A stretch of 64,000 nt of DNA from Monoplex corrugatus (GCA_030674185.1 CM060305.1:163541210-163605209); one strand, 5' to 3'. Shown: positions 1-13,085, numbered from the stretch's first letter. Notes: generated by a model not told the origin, from the letters alone. Program-made: numbers and translations.

Positions 1-418
1 TGTTGATAGGATGTATCGACTGTAAGGGTGTTGATAGGATGTATCGACTGTAAGGGTGTTGATAGGATGTATCGACTGTAAGGGTGTTGATAGGATGTAT
101 CAACTGTATGGGTATTGATAGGATGTATCAACTGTATGGGTGTTGATAGGATGTATTGACTGTATGGGTGTTGATAGGATGTATCAACTGTATGGGTGTT
201 AATAGGATGTATCAACTGATGGGTGTTGATAGGATTATCGACTGTATGGGTGTTGATAGGATGTATCAACTGTATGGGTGTTGATAGGATGTATTGACTG
301 TATGGGTGTTGATAGGATGTATCGACTGTATGGGTGTTGATAGGATGTTTCAACTGTATGGATGTTGATAGGATGTATCAACTGTATGGGTGTTGATAGG
401 ATGTTGATAGGATGTATT
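1..418. repeat. 28-bp minisatellite, left block
   Basis: Tandem units of 28 bp beginning TGTTGATAGGATGTATC and ending GACTGTATGGG, about 15 units, starting before base 1. Units vary by point changes (cgac/caac/tgac; AAGGG in the first three units versus ATGGG later) and a few single-base losses. The block ends where a LINE fragment begins. Confidence 0.95.
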
Positions 419-1197
419 GATACTGGCTTGATACGTCGCTACCTCACAGTTGATGCAACAAAAACACTTGTCAGTTCTTGTGTACTATCTAGACTAGACT
501 ACTGCAATTCTCTTCTTGTCGGTTCTCCACATACCCTGATCAGACCACTACAACAAGTACAGAACTCAGCAGCCAAAATAGTGTGCAAAGCAAAAAGATT
601 GGCACATTGTACACCCCTTCTACGAGAGTTACACTGGTTACCTATTGAACAAAGAATCAAATACAAAGCTTCTTGTCTCTGCTACCAAGTCATAATTGGC
701 ACTGCGCCTAAATACCTTTCTGACATCTTTACGATCTATGTACCACCCAGATCTCTTCGCTCTGCTACCGATGATAGAACATTCCGCGTTCCAAAATATA
801 AACGAGAGAGGCATGGTGGTCGAGCTTTTTCATCATCTGCTGTGCAGATGTGGAACTCCTTGCCTCACAATCTCCGTCACAGCCCTTCATTTCCCTCCTT
901 TAAAACTAGTCTGAAGACTTTTCTCTTCCAGCAACATTTCTTGTAGACCCTCTTTCTGCCGCTCTGTATTCTTGATGTGCGTGTTTTTGGGTGTGAATGC
1001 GTGCGCGTGTGTGTTTGTGTGCGTGTGTGCGTGCGTGTGTGTGTGGTTTGTGTGTGTGTGTCTGTGCGTGTTTGTGTGTGCGTTGGTGTGTGTCTGTGAG
1101 TTCGTGTGCTTGTTTTACTTTTTATTGTTGTTGTAAAGCGCTTTGTGCAAGTGGAAAGCGCTCATAAATAACCATTTATTATTATTATTATTATTAT
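419..1197 (+). mobile_element. CR1/L2-like LINE, 5'-truncated 3' end inserted in minisatellite
   Basis: Contains the C-terminal part of a non-LTR retrotransposon reverse transcriptase, a short 3' UTR with a TG-rich array (about 965-1110), then GTAAAGCGCTTTGTGCAAG and a TTA-repeat tail ending at 1197. The minisatellite resumes immediately after. The tail type (GCGCT..ATAAAT..(ATT)n) is common for CR1/L2-group and related elements in molluscs. Target-site duplication cannot be read because the flanks are themselves repetitive. Confidence 0.85.
421..946 (+). pseudogene. reverse transcriptase C-terminal fragment (CR1/L2-like)
   Basis: Open frame to TAG at 944-946 with typical C-terminal motifs: LVSSCVLSRLDYCNSLL, LQQVQNSAAKIV, LLRELHWLPIEQRI, PPRSLRSATDD, FSSSAVQMWNSLPHNLR and FKTSLKTFLF. 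The polymerase core and endonuclease are missing, so it cannot move on its own. The frame stays open leftward into the minisatellite (to an ATG at 362), but those residues are repeat-derived and not part of the LINE. Confidence 0.85.
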
Positions 1198-2108
1198 GTA
1201 TCAACTGTATGGGTGTTGATAGGATGTATCAACTTTATGGGTGTTGATAGGATGTATCAACTGTATGGGTGTTGATAGGATGTATCAACTGTATGGGTGT
1301 TGATAGGATGTATCAACTGTATGGGTGTTGATAGGATGTATCAACTATGGGTGTTGATAGGATGTATCGACTGTATGGGTGTTGATAGGATCTATTTTCT
1401 TCTTTTTCCCTGCAAACACATGCTGTTAATCTGACAGGATGTATCAACTGTATGGGTGTTGATAGGATGTATCGACTGTATGGGTGTTGATAGGATGTAT
1501 CAACTGTATGGGTGTTGATAGGATGTATCGACTGTATGGGTGTTGATAGGATGTATCGACTGTATGGGTGTTGATAGGATGTATCAACTGTATGGGTGTT
1601 GATAGGATGTATCGACTGTATGGGTGTTGATAGGATGTGTCAACTGTATGGGTGTTGATAGGATGTATCGACTGTATGGGTGTTGATAGGATGTATCGAC
1701 TGTATGGGTGTTGATAGGATGTATCGACTGTATGGGTGTTGATAGGATGTATCGACTGTATGGGTGTTGATAGGATGTATCGACTGTATGGGTGTTGATA
1801 GGATGTATCAACTTTATGGGTGTTGATAGGATGTATCGACTGTATGGGTGTTGATAGGATGTATCGACTGTATGGGTGTTGATAGGATGTATCGACTGTA
1901 TGGGTGTTGATAGGATGTATCGACTGTATGGGTGTTGATAGGATGTATCAACTGTATGGGTGTTGATAGGATGTATCAACTGTATGGGTGTTGATAGGAT
2001 CAACTGTATGGGTGTTGATAGGATGTATCGACTGTATGGGTGTTGATAGGATGTATCAACTGTATGGGTGTTGATAGGATGTATCGACTGTATGGGTGTT
2101 GATAGGAT
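1198..2108. repeat. 28-bp minisatellite, right block
   Basis: Continuation of the same 28-bp array, about 31 units. It is broken at about 1391-1435 by a non-repeat segment (TCTATTTTCTTCTTTTTCCC ... ATGCTGTTAA) that also forms the right-hand border of the whole array at 2108-2145. Confidence 0.95.
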
Positions 2109-2578
2109 CTATTTTCTTCTCTTCCCTGCAACCACATGCTGTTAACCAATGGTAATTTTTTTCCTATTGTAAATAGTATTACTGAGTCAGTATTCTGTGA
2201 ACACTTACCTAGTTAGCACTTACAGTTTTTCATTAGCACTTTCCTTTTTTTCATAGCACTTTCCATTTTTCGCTTTTATTCTGTTGTCTTATTTGTCTCT
2301 CTGATTTTTCTAAAAACCTGTTGATTTCTTCATCCGCATGTTTTCCTGAAAACCTCAGCATGAAGGCAAGAGATGTTCAGTAAAGATGTCAACAGTGGAA
2401 TGAACACTAGCTGTTCATTCTAAAGCATCATGTGCCGGTCTGGTTATGTTCCTTTTCCAGGAGCAGTAGTTGTCTTGTGTGTGTGTTGTCTGTTTTTGTT
2501 TTAAAAACATGTATTATTTATTGTTTATTTTTTCATAATCTAGAGACCCAACCAACAGGTGACATTTCAGGTGCTTAC

Positions 2579-3030
2579 TCAGCATCATCATCATCATCAG
2601 GTGCCCTGCCGCATGACGTTGGCGATCATGGACTTCCATCTGTCTCTATCTCTTGTTGCCTCAATCATCTCCTCCACCCTCTTTGTCTTCAGCCACTCTG
2701 CAAGTCCATCTAGTATTTTCTCCCTGGGTCTACCTGGTGCTCTCCTTCCCTCCAGCTTTCCTGTTGTGACCAGGTGCTCCAAATCCCCTTTCCTCATAAA
2801 ATGGCCCATAAATGTTGCCTGTCTTTTCCTAATCTTCCTTATGAATGATCTACTTGTGTCTGCCTCCATCAAGAAACCACATCCCGGCTGCCTCAATCTT
2901 GTTCTGGCTTTGCTTGTTGACTGTCCACGCCTCATGACCGTACAACAGTATTGGTTCTATATAACATTCAAGAACTCTCTTCCTGATGTTAATTGATAGG
3001 CATTTGTTGGTAAGAATGCATGGTCTCCCA
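2579..3030 (-). mobile_element. RTE-like LINE 3' fragment (copy B), damaged
   Basis: Minus-strand C-terminal RTE-type ORF pieces: NKCLSINIRKRVLECYIEPI, LLYGHEAWTVNKQSQNKIEA, then SRSFIRKIRKRQATF, FMRKGDLEHLVTTGKLEG and APGRPREKILDGLAEWL. About 45 nt (RRMLRVPW.. region) are deleted internally and the frame is shifted. The 3' end is a (TGA)n tail at 2579-2597, whose first TGA is the stop. The 5' end is truncated near 3030. Confidence 0.85.
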
Positions 3031-3078
3031 AAACTAGAAATAAGTGATAGCTGGTTGTGCAGGTTTATTTTGACTTTT

Positions 3079-3343
3079 GTGTGGTTTCTAAGATGAATGT
3101 TGAGAGTACCATGGGCAACAAAGAAAACACATGAGACAGTCTTGAAGGAGACAGACACAAAAAGAACATTAATGAAAATGATAGGGAAAAGACCAGCAAC
3201 ATTAAGGACATTTTATAAGGCAAGAGACATTAGAGCACCTAGTCACAACAGGAAAGTTGGAGGGAAAAAGAGCAGGTAGACCCAGGGAGAAAATATTGGA
3301 TGGACATGCAGAATGATTGAGGGCAGAGAGGGTGGCAGGGCAC

Positions 3344-3376
<33 letters not shown>

Positions 3377-3377
3377 T
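3079..3377 (+). mobile_element. RTE-like LINE 3' fragment (copy D), plus strand
   Basis: Same family as the neighbouring minus-strand fragment but opposite orientation: MLRVPWATKKTHETVLK, ATLRTFYKARD, HNRKVGGKKSR and a degraded PREKILDG, ending in an (ATG)n tail at 3344-3377. Several stops and small deletions, so it is older or faster decaying than copy B. The two lie 5' to 5' about 50 bp apart. Confidence 0.75.
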
Positions 3378-3419
3378 GTCATACTGAGCAGTGTTTCCTC
3401 AGAAGTGTGTGCACACTGA

Positions 3420-3620
3420 ATGGCCACTGTGCAGGCATTACATTGCTACACAGTCATGGGCGTGCCAACAGGATATGTTCACATTTTAATATGTATATTT
3501 GATGTTCTGCATGTGTATTTTAGCAGGGAGGGGGTTCAAGTATGAGCAGGTATGCTCATATGTGAGTATCTGTGTATGTCTGTTTGCTTTCTTGTGTGTA
3601 CATGTGTCTTGGTACCACAC
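3420..3620 (-). mobile_element. decayed SINE, Meta-domain-like family
   Basis: Aligns by eye with the SINE at 27530-27812 in the same orientation: shared TTGATGTTCTGC, a preceding GCCAACA..ATGTTCACATTTTAATATG block and a following GGTATGCTCATATGTG block. The tRNA-like head is not recognisable. Moderate support only. Confidence 0.45.
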
Positions 3621-4555
3621 ATGATTAAAAATGTACAATAAGACATTGGCTTATACTTAAGGGAGCCAACTCGTCAACAGGTACTAATTGTTTTCAATAT
3701 TAGCCGCTCTCATATAAACATTTCCTACAAAACTGTACATATAGATAGATATATGTGTGTGTGTGTGTATCTATCTATCTATATATAAGTATATATATAT
3801 ATATGTCTGTATATGAAGGAGAAACCCTGAACAGCACAATAAAAGTAAAATAAATGCTTGTTTGCAAGAGCAAGTGAAATTACAGAATGTTAGAAGAGAA
3901 AGTGAAATTATAGTGTTAGAATAATAAACACACACACATTCAGTGAAAAGTACAATGTAAACAAAACAAACAGAACAACAACCCCAACTCTATCAATGAC
4001 TGATGTGCTTAAAATACCCTTCACCATGTGCTCGAACCTCTCTTGTTCATTCAGAATGAAAAACAGTCATATTTACGTTCGTAATCATTGCCAGAATCAC
4101 TGTCAACAAGAGTCCCAATTCATCAACCTCACGGTCTGTCCCAGTCTCTTATTTTTGTACAAAAACTTGCATAAATCAATCAAAGAAGAGTGATTGTCAG
4201 TTTGTATTCACTTAATAGTTTGGACAGTATTCAGTGGGAGATAAGAATTGTGCCATGATCTGACTCATTGTTTTCGGTCAGTCAAGCCATGATCGTGGCA
4301 AGTGGGTTAATCATGTGATTTATACTTTTTCTCCCCACTTCCATGGATAGGAAATTTTCCTTCTAAAATTACGTTTAATCTAACATGCCGTGATGTTATT
4401 TTTGCTGAACTATGTTTATGCTGCATTGATGTTTTAATTTTGTGTATCCAACTATGTTTATACTGCATTAATATATTGACATGGCAGCCCTCAACCCCCA
4501 GCTGGGCTGACTGCTCAGTCATTTAGATATGAAATGACAATTGTGTACAACACAC

Positions 4556-4596
<41 letters not shown>

Positions 4597-6035
4597 ATTG
4601 GATGCTTTTTCATCATCCTTTTGGTGATCAGAGCTCATGTAGCTGTATTTTCAAATCAATTTGAAACAAAGTCAAAACAAAACTGTTTTGTATACTTTCG
4701 TCAGTAGACAACTCTTCCATCAGGAGATAAGAATTTGATACCATACAGTTGGGTTTTTTTAAATAACTTATAAGTGAACTTAATTTTTTTTTTCTTAAGT
4801 GTTTTAAATTCATTAATTTTGGATGGGATTTTTATCTGTGTGCTGTTTATGTACTCAATTTGCTGTAACATGTCTTCTCAACTTATCCATGTTTGATGTT
4901 TGGCTGGCATGTGCTGCAATTCTGAGTCGCCAGTAATTGTCAGTTTTTTTATTCGCTGTAAATCATTCTGCAAAGTTTGTGCATTTCGTAAGTAAATACT
5001 TGTCTTTTTGAAAGTGAACAAGCAGATGACCTTGCAGTTTGTTTGGTATGTGTGAGCGCATGGTATTTGCAGTGTTTGCCAAATGTTTTCAGTGATAGTG
5101 ATGAATGTCGATATCTAGTATCTCAGTATTCCATTTGCAGATTGTGACAGTCTTCCTACTTTACAATTAATGTTATCACCAGTGGCAGTCATTTTACTTG
5201 CAAGCTTCTTACGCCATCCCAAAGTCATCTGCTGTATTCAGTCATGTTTGATTCTGTATTCTCTGCTGAAGGATGGGTTCTGTTTTCAATGCTCTCTAAT
5301 TTTCTTCTGAAATTGTATGAATCTCTTGGCAGTAGTTTTACACTATCCAAGGATTAGCGTGGCCAGGGTCTCCACTGCAATACTCCCTGATTGCGAAGGT
5401 CGACAAGCTGGTACTTAAGGGTTTTTATTTAGTGAGCAACAAGCAGAGCATAGAGAATCTTAGGTGTTCTTTTAATGTATGTCCAGTGCTTTGGCCATTT
5501 CACCAGTGAATTGGTTGTTAAACAAAACAAGTTTATAATATAAACTGAACTTTATTTGTCAACAAGGCTTTTGCCTTTGGATCTCAGAGCATTCTGTGGC
5601 TTGAGGAAGTCTTTTGTTTGGAATTTTATGGACAGGCTTCAGTATGACGGCTCTCTTTTGTAGTAGTCAGCCCATTTGCAATTAAAAATTTGGTAAAAGA
5701 GTCAGGCTGAATATTCTGTTTTACAATAACCACTTCTATGTCAGGATTCTTTGGACCCGTTTTGTTTTATGGTCATCATTTGTGTTGATAATACATCATT
5801 TGTAACAGAGTTCCTACAAGTGAGTGCTTTGTGTGAAATGGCATTTGGATCTAAACATTCACATACTGGGCTGTACTTGGGACATGGTCAGATTTGATGG
5901 TACATCTTGCAAGATGTGCACCAAATGTCCAATAATGCCAAGTGGTTTCTTTGTCTGCTTACACTGAATTCATAGAGTTAAAGTGGTTGGTAAACTTGTC
6001 CATTTCATATCGATGTTTTGTGAAGGTGCCATCTG
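3620..6035. other. anonymous AT-rich sequence
   Basis: No ORF with recognisable protein similarity, no RNA gene seen. It holds a (TA)n/(GATA)-like simple stretch at 3738-3802, a CA array at 4550-4595, and a Met-headed 60-70 codon frame or two that look random. Confidence 0.6.
4550..4595. repeat. (CA)n microsatellite
   Basis: About 22 dinucleotides with one CG interruption. Confidence 0.95.
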
Positions 6036-6090
6036 TCAGCACCTTTCCCCTTACTATAGTCTTACTTTCCCCTAAGGGGAAAGGTGCTGA
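6036..6090. repeat. perfect 18-bp inverted repeat (stem-loop)
   Basis: Left arm 6036-6053 TCAGCACCTTTCCCCTTA and right arm 6073-6090 are exact reverse complements, loop 19 bp. The right arm opens a GC-richer stretch (to about 6440) inside AT-rich DNA. It could be the end of a hairpin transposon; no terminal partner or target duplication was identified. Confidence 0.8.
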
Positions 6091-6440
6091 TGACTATGCG
6101 AGCTGGTGGCAGCGCGGGCTGCCCGAAAGAATGATGAGGACCAGAGTGGGGCGAGAGAGGGGTCTTCCATTCTCTCTTGGTCTAGAGGCTGGGCTGGACC
6201 TGGTTGGTGTGTGTTGTGTGGCTATATCCTGGGGTTTGTCATCTCTCCACCTTGCCATTCCGTTTGTAAACAAGGTAACTGATGACTGGGTCTGAATGGG
6301 TCATGAAACGCATGGCCAGCCCCCCTTTGCTTGAAGAAATGACTATCGATTGGGGTCGGGAACTTGGGAGGCGAGTGTCCCGAGAGTGGCAAGGCATTTG
6401 TGCTCCGGGTCCCATCTGCACCCTTGTGGTGTTTCTTGTT
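6091..6440. other. GC-richer island of unknown origin
   Basis: Composition differs sharply from both sides (for example GGTGGCAGCGCGGGCTGCC, CAGAGTGGGGCGAGAGAGG). A 117-codon plus-strand frame (5942-6295) and a 70-codon minus frame cross it but resemble no family I know. Likely an old interspersed repeat or pseudogene fragment. Confidence 0.4.
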
Positions 6441-9400
6441 AACTGTACCAATAGTTTTGATGGCTCCTTTATTAGGATTTTCTTCTCAAATTCTTAAACA
6501 CAACTTCGCTGTGGTAATCCTAACTAAGGTTGCTTGATCCATGCTTACGTTGGCAGATTTGTGTCTTATGTAAAGCAGGTGGTGTTAAGTATCAACTTCA
6601 GGTTTGCTGTTTGTGCAGTGGTCACTATTGTTCTCTGTGTGCATGGTTCATCTTCCTCAAGCCTATTTTTGACAGTCACTTATCACACAAATGTTCACTT
6701 GGAAGAACTCTTCCATATAGCATACACCATCAACACAACTGAAGACAAAGGAAAAAATATATCATAATAGATGCATAAGGTGCAAAAATTGCACCTGTCG
6801 ATCTTCAGTCTGCTGTTTCCCAGATTGCATGCACTGAACCTACAGGTAAAAGCTCACGCTGAAGCCAACTGTGAAAGTCCTGAAGAGACTGAAAACCACT
6901 GAGAAAAAATTCTGTGCAGAGGTCAACTTACAAAAACAAATAAAAAATTAAACTGTTAAAATTCCACCTTTTTCATTTACTTGAAAGACAACCCCTGATG
7001 ATCTTAATTTTATGAAAGCTTGTTATCAAGCGCTTGATGAGTGAATAAAAGGACACCTTAACACTAAGTCATCCTTAACATAGAATAACTGGCCACACAA
7101 TTCCCAAGGACAGTGCAGAAAAAAATCACTTGTAATGGTCTTGAGGCACTGTTTCTTCCTGGTCACACTGCAGAAATCACAATGCACATATTTTCGTTTT
7201 AGATACTGGCATATTTATTTATCCATACATCTTTTTTACATTCACAACATGCATGCACACATAATCCATTTTACGCAAATCCATCAACCAGCCCAGTTTT
7301 TAGACCACTGTGGATTACCCTCATTCATGTTGACTGCCACATCATTCACAAAACAAGCATACCTTGAATGTTCAATTCTAGTTCTACTATATGCATCATT
7401 CATTCATTCATTCAAATGTGTAACATAACAGTAGGTAATTATGGAAACTGAGCAGAATATTGAAATGTGGGAACATGAACATAAAAATGCATTCTACATT
7501 ACATGCAAACGAGGTCAACAAAATGAAACAGAAACACAGCGAGTAAAGCCCTATATAACACTGCCTTTTCTTATAACTTTGGGCATTTTTCAAGTCTTCA
7601 TCCTGACACATTTTTAAAAAATCTGTTATTCAGGATGGAACTTAATTCTTAAATTTACCTAAAAACACTTCATAAATGAGAAAATCAGGATGTGATATGG
7701 CAAAAAACAATCCATGACCACAAGAAAAAAAACTTATGGCATACACAGCTGAAAAATCTAGACAAACACTTTTTGTTCAGTGCCAAATCTATGCCCTCAA
7801 AACCATTGTCCACCAAGACAGAACATCAACCAACCCAAAATAATATGCTGAGCTGCATCTTCTGGACTTCACACCAACAAAATGACCTGATATTTGACAA
7901 TACTTTTAGCACTGTCAGCATGGATTTCCAGACACATTTTCAATATCCTTCATCCCCACTCCATTGCTTTTTTTAAAGAAAAGATCTTATTGCAAATACT
8001 GTTGTTTTCTTACTAGTATAGGTGTTCTCTGGAAGTGCTGAGAACAAGTCAACTGAACTACATGTCCAGCATCCTTTATACACAGTGTACATTTTCTGTT
8101 TCACTGTCCACACAACATCACACCTGACCTATATACAACCAGACAACAATAATATCATTCACATGTACAATTGTACAATGGTTTTCAGACAGAATCATTT
8201 TACCCAGTACAAACACCACTTGCATAGTCTTCGCTGGGCAAGAGTCAAAACTGAAGAAATGGGTTTGGAGTTAATATCAGGGCACATTTGCTGGAAATGG
8301 AAGCTCGCTCTCTCATACACACTACAGGCAGCAGAAAAAGGATTCATTCATAATGCTTATCGAGTTTACACACACAATGACTGTACAAAGCAGTGCCACT
8401 CACATTCTGCTGACATTGGTCAATGCATTCATATATGTACACATCTTTAAAAACTTGGTTTACTCTAAACCATAAAATACATGTAAAACGCAGACTTAAA
8501 TGCAATGTTGTACAACTGATGTATGAAATTTTAGGCAAATATTTTGTGCTAGATGAAACCTGACTGCTGATTATCGCATTTTCCCCCCTTCTTCCTTTCA
8601 GGCTGGGCATGGCCAGAGAGGATGGATGGAATACACTACGAACACACAAACTATAAGATGATAAAAAGCATTCGTAGAAGTAGTGCATGGCTGCTATAGC
8701 TATTTTTGGGGCATTAACATTCCTCTCAGACTACTCAATATTCATTATAATTTGTACATTACACATTAATCAATGTCCCTCCCAGACAGACCAAAAACAA
8801 CTTTCTTAAAAAAAAATTACAACTGCTTGTTAATCAATCAGAGTGGAGATTTAAATGAATGCAAGAAATGGAAAATTTGTTGTTGTTGCATACATCTATT
8901 TGCCTACCAATGAAAAAAAAAAAAAAAGAGGCAGCAGGAGTTTTTTCTCTTTTCATATACTCCAATTTCTCTTTAAATTAAAAAAAGATATTTAAGCTCT
9001 AGAACCACTGATTCTGTGTGTGATCTGCAGCCTCCCCTATTATTCACCAAATCACAACATGGTACTAAGATGCAATGTGTACTTTGTACCCTTCAAGTTT
9101 CTCTGCATGCCGATGGCTGATCCTAAATTTGTACACAAGGAACACACTTCTGAACATCTGAGAAACTTCAGAAAGACAGAAAGGCACAAATGTTTAGAAG
9201 TAGAATATCACAGGTATATGAATCTTCTCTACAATGCTAGATACTGTCTAAAGAAAGGCTCAATAGGTAGTAAAAGGCTTGACAGGTAACTAAATAAGTT
9301 CTTTAAAATTCATGGCAAGTTTGGACAGTCTTTTGTTTTTGAAGGGGGATCTTCACATGAAGCATGTGCATGCCGAGAAGTTCACACAAGTCAAAATCTG

Positions 9401-12400
9401 GTTTTGTATCATTACACCGGCATTTTTTAAATCTATCTTCATATAGTTAAAAACTACTTGAAATTAAAGATGAAATAAAATGTCAACATGTGTGAAATGT
9501 ATTCTTGTGTCTTAAAACAAATAAGCAAACCAAAATCACTCACTAATCCGTACTAATGAGACGATCTCACTTGTCTGCCATTCTGGTCTACACAATGTAA
9601 ATATTTTTCATATGCTCGAGTACATGCATTTCATTCAAAGAAAACACATCATCACACCATACTACTTATCATTTTAGACTGGAATTACAAAATGGACATG
9701 GAGGCGCTTTAGTGTTTGGATTTCTACACTTCCAATGAGCATGGAGTTATTCAGCAACTGTTTTGTTGGGACGGAATAAAATACCTCTCCATCATCCCAT
9801 ATGACTCTTTTAAAATAATGAAATGTAAGATGAGAAAAGAATCAAAATGAACTGATAAAGACCAGCTTCTCTCCAAATTTCTATCCACCGAAAAAATACC
9901 AAATTAATTGAAAACACACTCAAACACATCATGTACAAGTGACACCCCTCCTTCCCACAATAAGGTTTTTTTTAATCACAGAGGTACTGCAGGAATTATT
10001 GCTTTCATCAGGTTAGATTAAAAAAAATGTTGGCAAATAATCCCACAAAAAGTAGAATTCATATTTTAAAATACACAATCAAAATATAATGCTGAGAATG
10101 CAACATGAAATGCTAATATACTTTCAACAGAATTATGCCTTTCATATTTCTGTGCAAATATTTGTGTAAATGTTTTTCTAACACGTGTAATGCACTTCCC
10201 CAGATGGCAACACTTTATTCTACCCGACAATGAAAAAAAGAAAAAGATGGTCAAGCCATGGCATTCTAACTTCCCACTGAAACAAAAATTAATAAAACCA
10301 AAAGAAATATTCCCTTCTAACACAAGCATTTGTCAACTCAAATCTGCATGCAAGTGAGACACTAACACAGACCTAGAACTTTTTAAGTTTTACTTTCCGT
10401 GGTTGTGGTTGCATTAGACAAAGGCATAAATAAAGCTTTAGATAGCATGTATATATCTACAATGTTGCTGAATGTTTTTGTAATCTGCTGTCAGCTGACA
10501 AGTTGAAATCTTGGATGAAACCTCATATGGCTGATTTTCCACAATCCTAGCACTATCACAGACTACATTTAATCAGAAGTATGTTAAAAATGGTCTAGCT
10601 TTCAGATTGGGTTATCAATTTATTTTCATTTCATCGACACAAAAGTGTGTGCTCGGATCTTCCCACCTAACACATCCACTCATACACACGTGTGTATACA
10701 CACATGTATATATATACTGAGTGAGACAGAATCTCTATAGTATGACTACATACACATACAAAACATACTTGCAGACATACACAATCAGACCAGCCACACA
10801 CTGCATGGAGTCAAAACCATTCAAATTAATAAACTGACCATGTATACATTCTTCCCCTTCCCAAATATATCTACTGACATGTTTTTACTTTTTCGCTTTT
10901 CGATTTATTGTCTCTTTTTCACAAATATTTTCCCTTTCACTGACTGAAGGGAGAAAGGTGGAAGGATGGTTGAGACGTTCGCCTGCCAATAACCAGACTG
11001 AACATTCCAAGTTTTGTTTCTCATCAAGGCCTTGGCTTTTTTTTTTACTTTGATCGATAAATGGGACGAAAAACAAGTCGGACCTGTGTGCCTTCTGGCC
11101 TGCTCACGCTAAAAATTCCATAGCAGTTGAAAATTGAGAAGAGCAGGGCATTCATTCATTTCCCACTTCCCTCCCTTTGAAGGTCAGTTAGCCTTCTTGC
11201 CTCTCTGAAGTCCAGGTCATCAGAATAAATAAATAAATAATAAAAGGTGGCTGCAGCAACACATTCTCAAATCCATTATAACAACAACAATAAAAATTTT
11301 AAAAAATGAAATGAATATGAACAATCTATTTGAATTGACTTGTTTCAGACGATAAAATCCACTGTGACAAAATAAAAAGGAAATGAACATGAATATTCTA
11401 TCTATTTCAACTGGCTTGTGTTTTACTTTGTTTATATTTTCATGCACATGTATCAGTCCCTCAGTAAGTCGGTTGCTTCCATCATAAAGACAATTTTTCA
11501 AGAATAAGAAAGGAAGTTCTGATGCAAGCTCAACATGCTCACACTATGATAGAAAGGCAGGGAGAGGTGATTGTGCCCAGCTACGACACAATGTATAAAT
11601 ACGGAGTACAAATGCATAACATTTATACAAGTTGATCGTAATATACATATAAATTTCTGTACAGTATTCACAAATTGTACGATACATACGTACATAAATT
11701 GTACTACAACTCATTCTCTGCGACTCCGAACGACACAAAAAGAATCAACTGAGCCAATAAACAAGGAATCACTTGTCACAAATAATACTATTCTGATTCT
11801 ACTGGGATTCTCAGAACCACTGATACCCCACCTACCCCCAAACTTGATGTCTCATATGCACCTGTTAATAATTCCCAACAAAGGAAATGTGTTATCAGTT
11901 CCTGCTGATGTGGTGGTCTTTGGACATTCCCTCCCCTCATCTCTCTGCAGTATCAGCCATGCTAGCAAGCAAAATCTGACCACTTCATTCCCTCACCCTA
12001 TACTGGATGGGGGAGACAGTCTTAATTCATTTTGGTACAGGATTTCAAAAGAATATCATGAAGAACACCATAGAAAAGAAAGAAGGACAACTGAAAAATA
12101 TCAGGAGAGCAGACAAAATAATTTGTTCACAGCATAAAAGCAAGTTGAATATATATCTGTTTTATCACCGTTTGTGGTTTTGAAAGAATTACAGAAAGCC
12201 GGTACAAAGAAGGTAAAATGTTCACTTTGCGTGACCACAACAGACCTTACCTGTCTTTACGTCTCCACCTCCCTGTACCCCTCTCTCGCTCATGCACACA
12301 CGCACGCATTTATTCTCATAATCTTATATGCTATTCCAGCACCAAGAAAACCCCTATTCCAAGTAACAGTTTAAAAAAAAGGACGACAAATAAAATGAAA

Positions 12401-13085
12401 AAAATTATTTGCATAGGCAAATGTAGAAGAGAGAAGTGAGAATGAAATGTAAGAGGCATAGACTATGATCAGAGACAAAACATAATGAAATGAAAGAGGA
12501 TATATATGAATTACAGATCATAAAGATGGATTAATTCAACTCTGACAATAAGGCACACATTAAAAAGAAAACCCCACAGAAGAATCTTACAGCATCCTGT
12601 AGTGAGAAGTGTGCTTATATCTAGTGTTCTGACTTCTTGAGTGATTAAAAAAAAGCCTCACAATGCCCTTGCAAATAAGCAAATTAAACAATATTCCTTA
12701 TCACAATCATCCTTGAACATTTCCATTACATCTTTTCAGTCCAGTGGTTCATTTTTTACTGGAGGGGGCATGCAGAGAACTACAGGATGCATCAAGTGCC
12801 GAACAAATTTTCTTGTTTTGTCTCAAAAAGTCCACTTATACAGTCTACTTATGACGACAGCCATCAATGTGATAAAAGCATAGTCTTTAAAATGAAAAAT
12901 TATTTTCTTCACAACACTTAACTCTCATAATCCTTCCCATCTGACAATCTTCCCTAATTGTTCTTTCTCCTACCTGCATATACAAAAATTAAAGAGAGTG
13001 AATCTACCCACACAACTCAACAAAAACTCCCATATGCACACACAAATCCACTCAAGACACCATATACAAACAGGGGGAAAAATTA

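Noticed and set aside
1584..2003. 139-codon minus-strand ORF with a 28-residue repeat (STPIQLIHPINTH type)
   Set aside because: It is the 28-bp minisatellite read through; three units make 84 bp, hence the 28-residue period. No coding signal independent of the repeat.
1..2108. Direct-repeat array resembling a CRISPR
   Set aside because: Repeats are contiguous without spacers, units drift, and the context is a eukaryotic genome. Same for 15253-15650.
5942..6295. 117-codon plus-strand ORF
   Set aside because: No recognisable domain or family, crosses a composition boundary and a stem-loop; treated as anonymous.
11571..12137. 188-codon plus-strand ORF
   Set aside because: Low-complexity composition, no recognisable motif, antisense to the smurf 3' flank, no splice or homology support.
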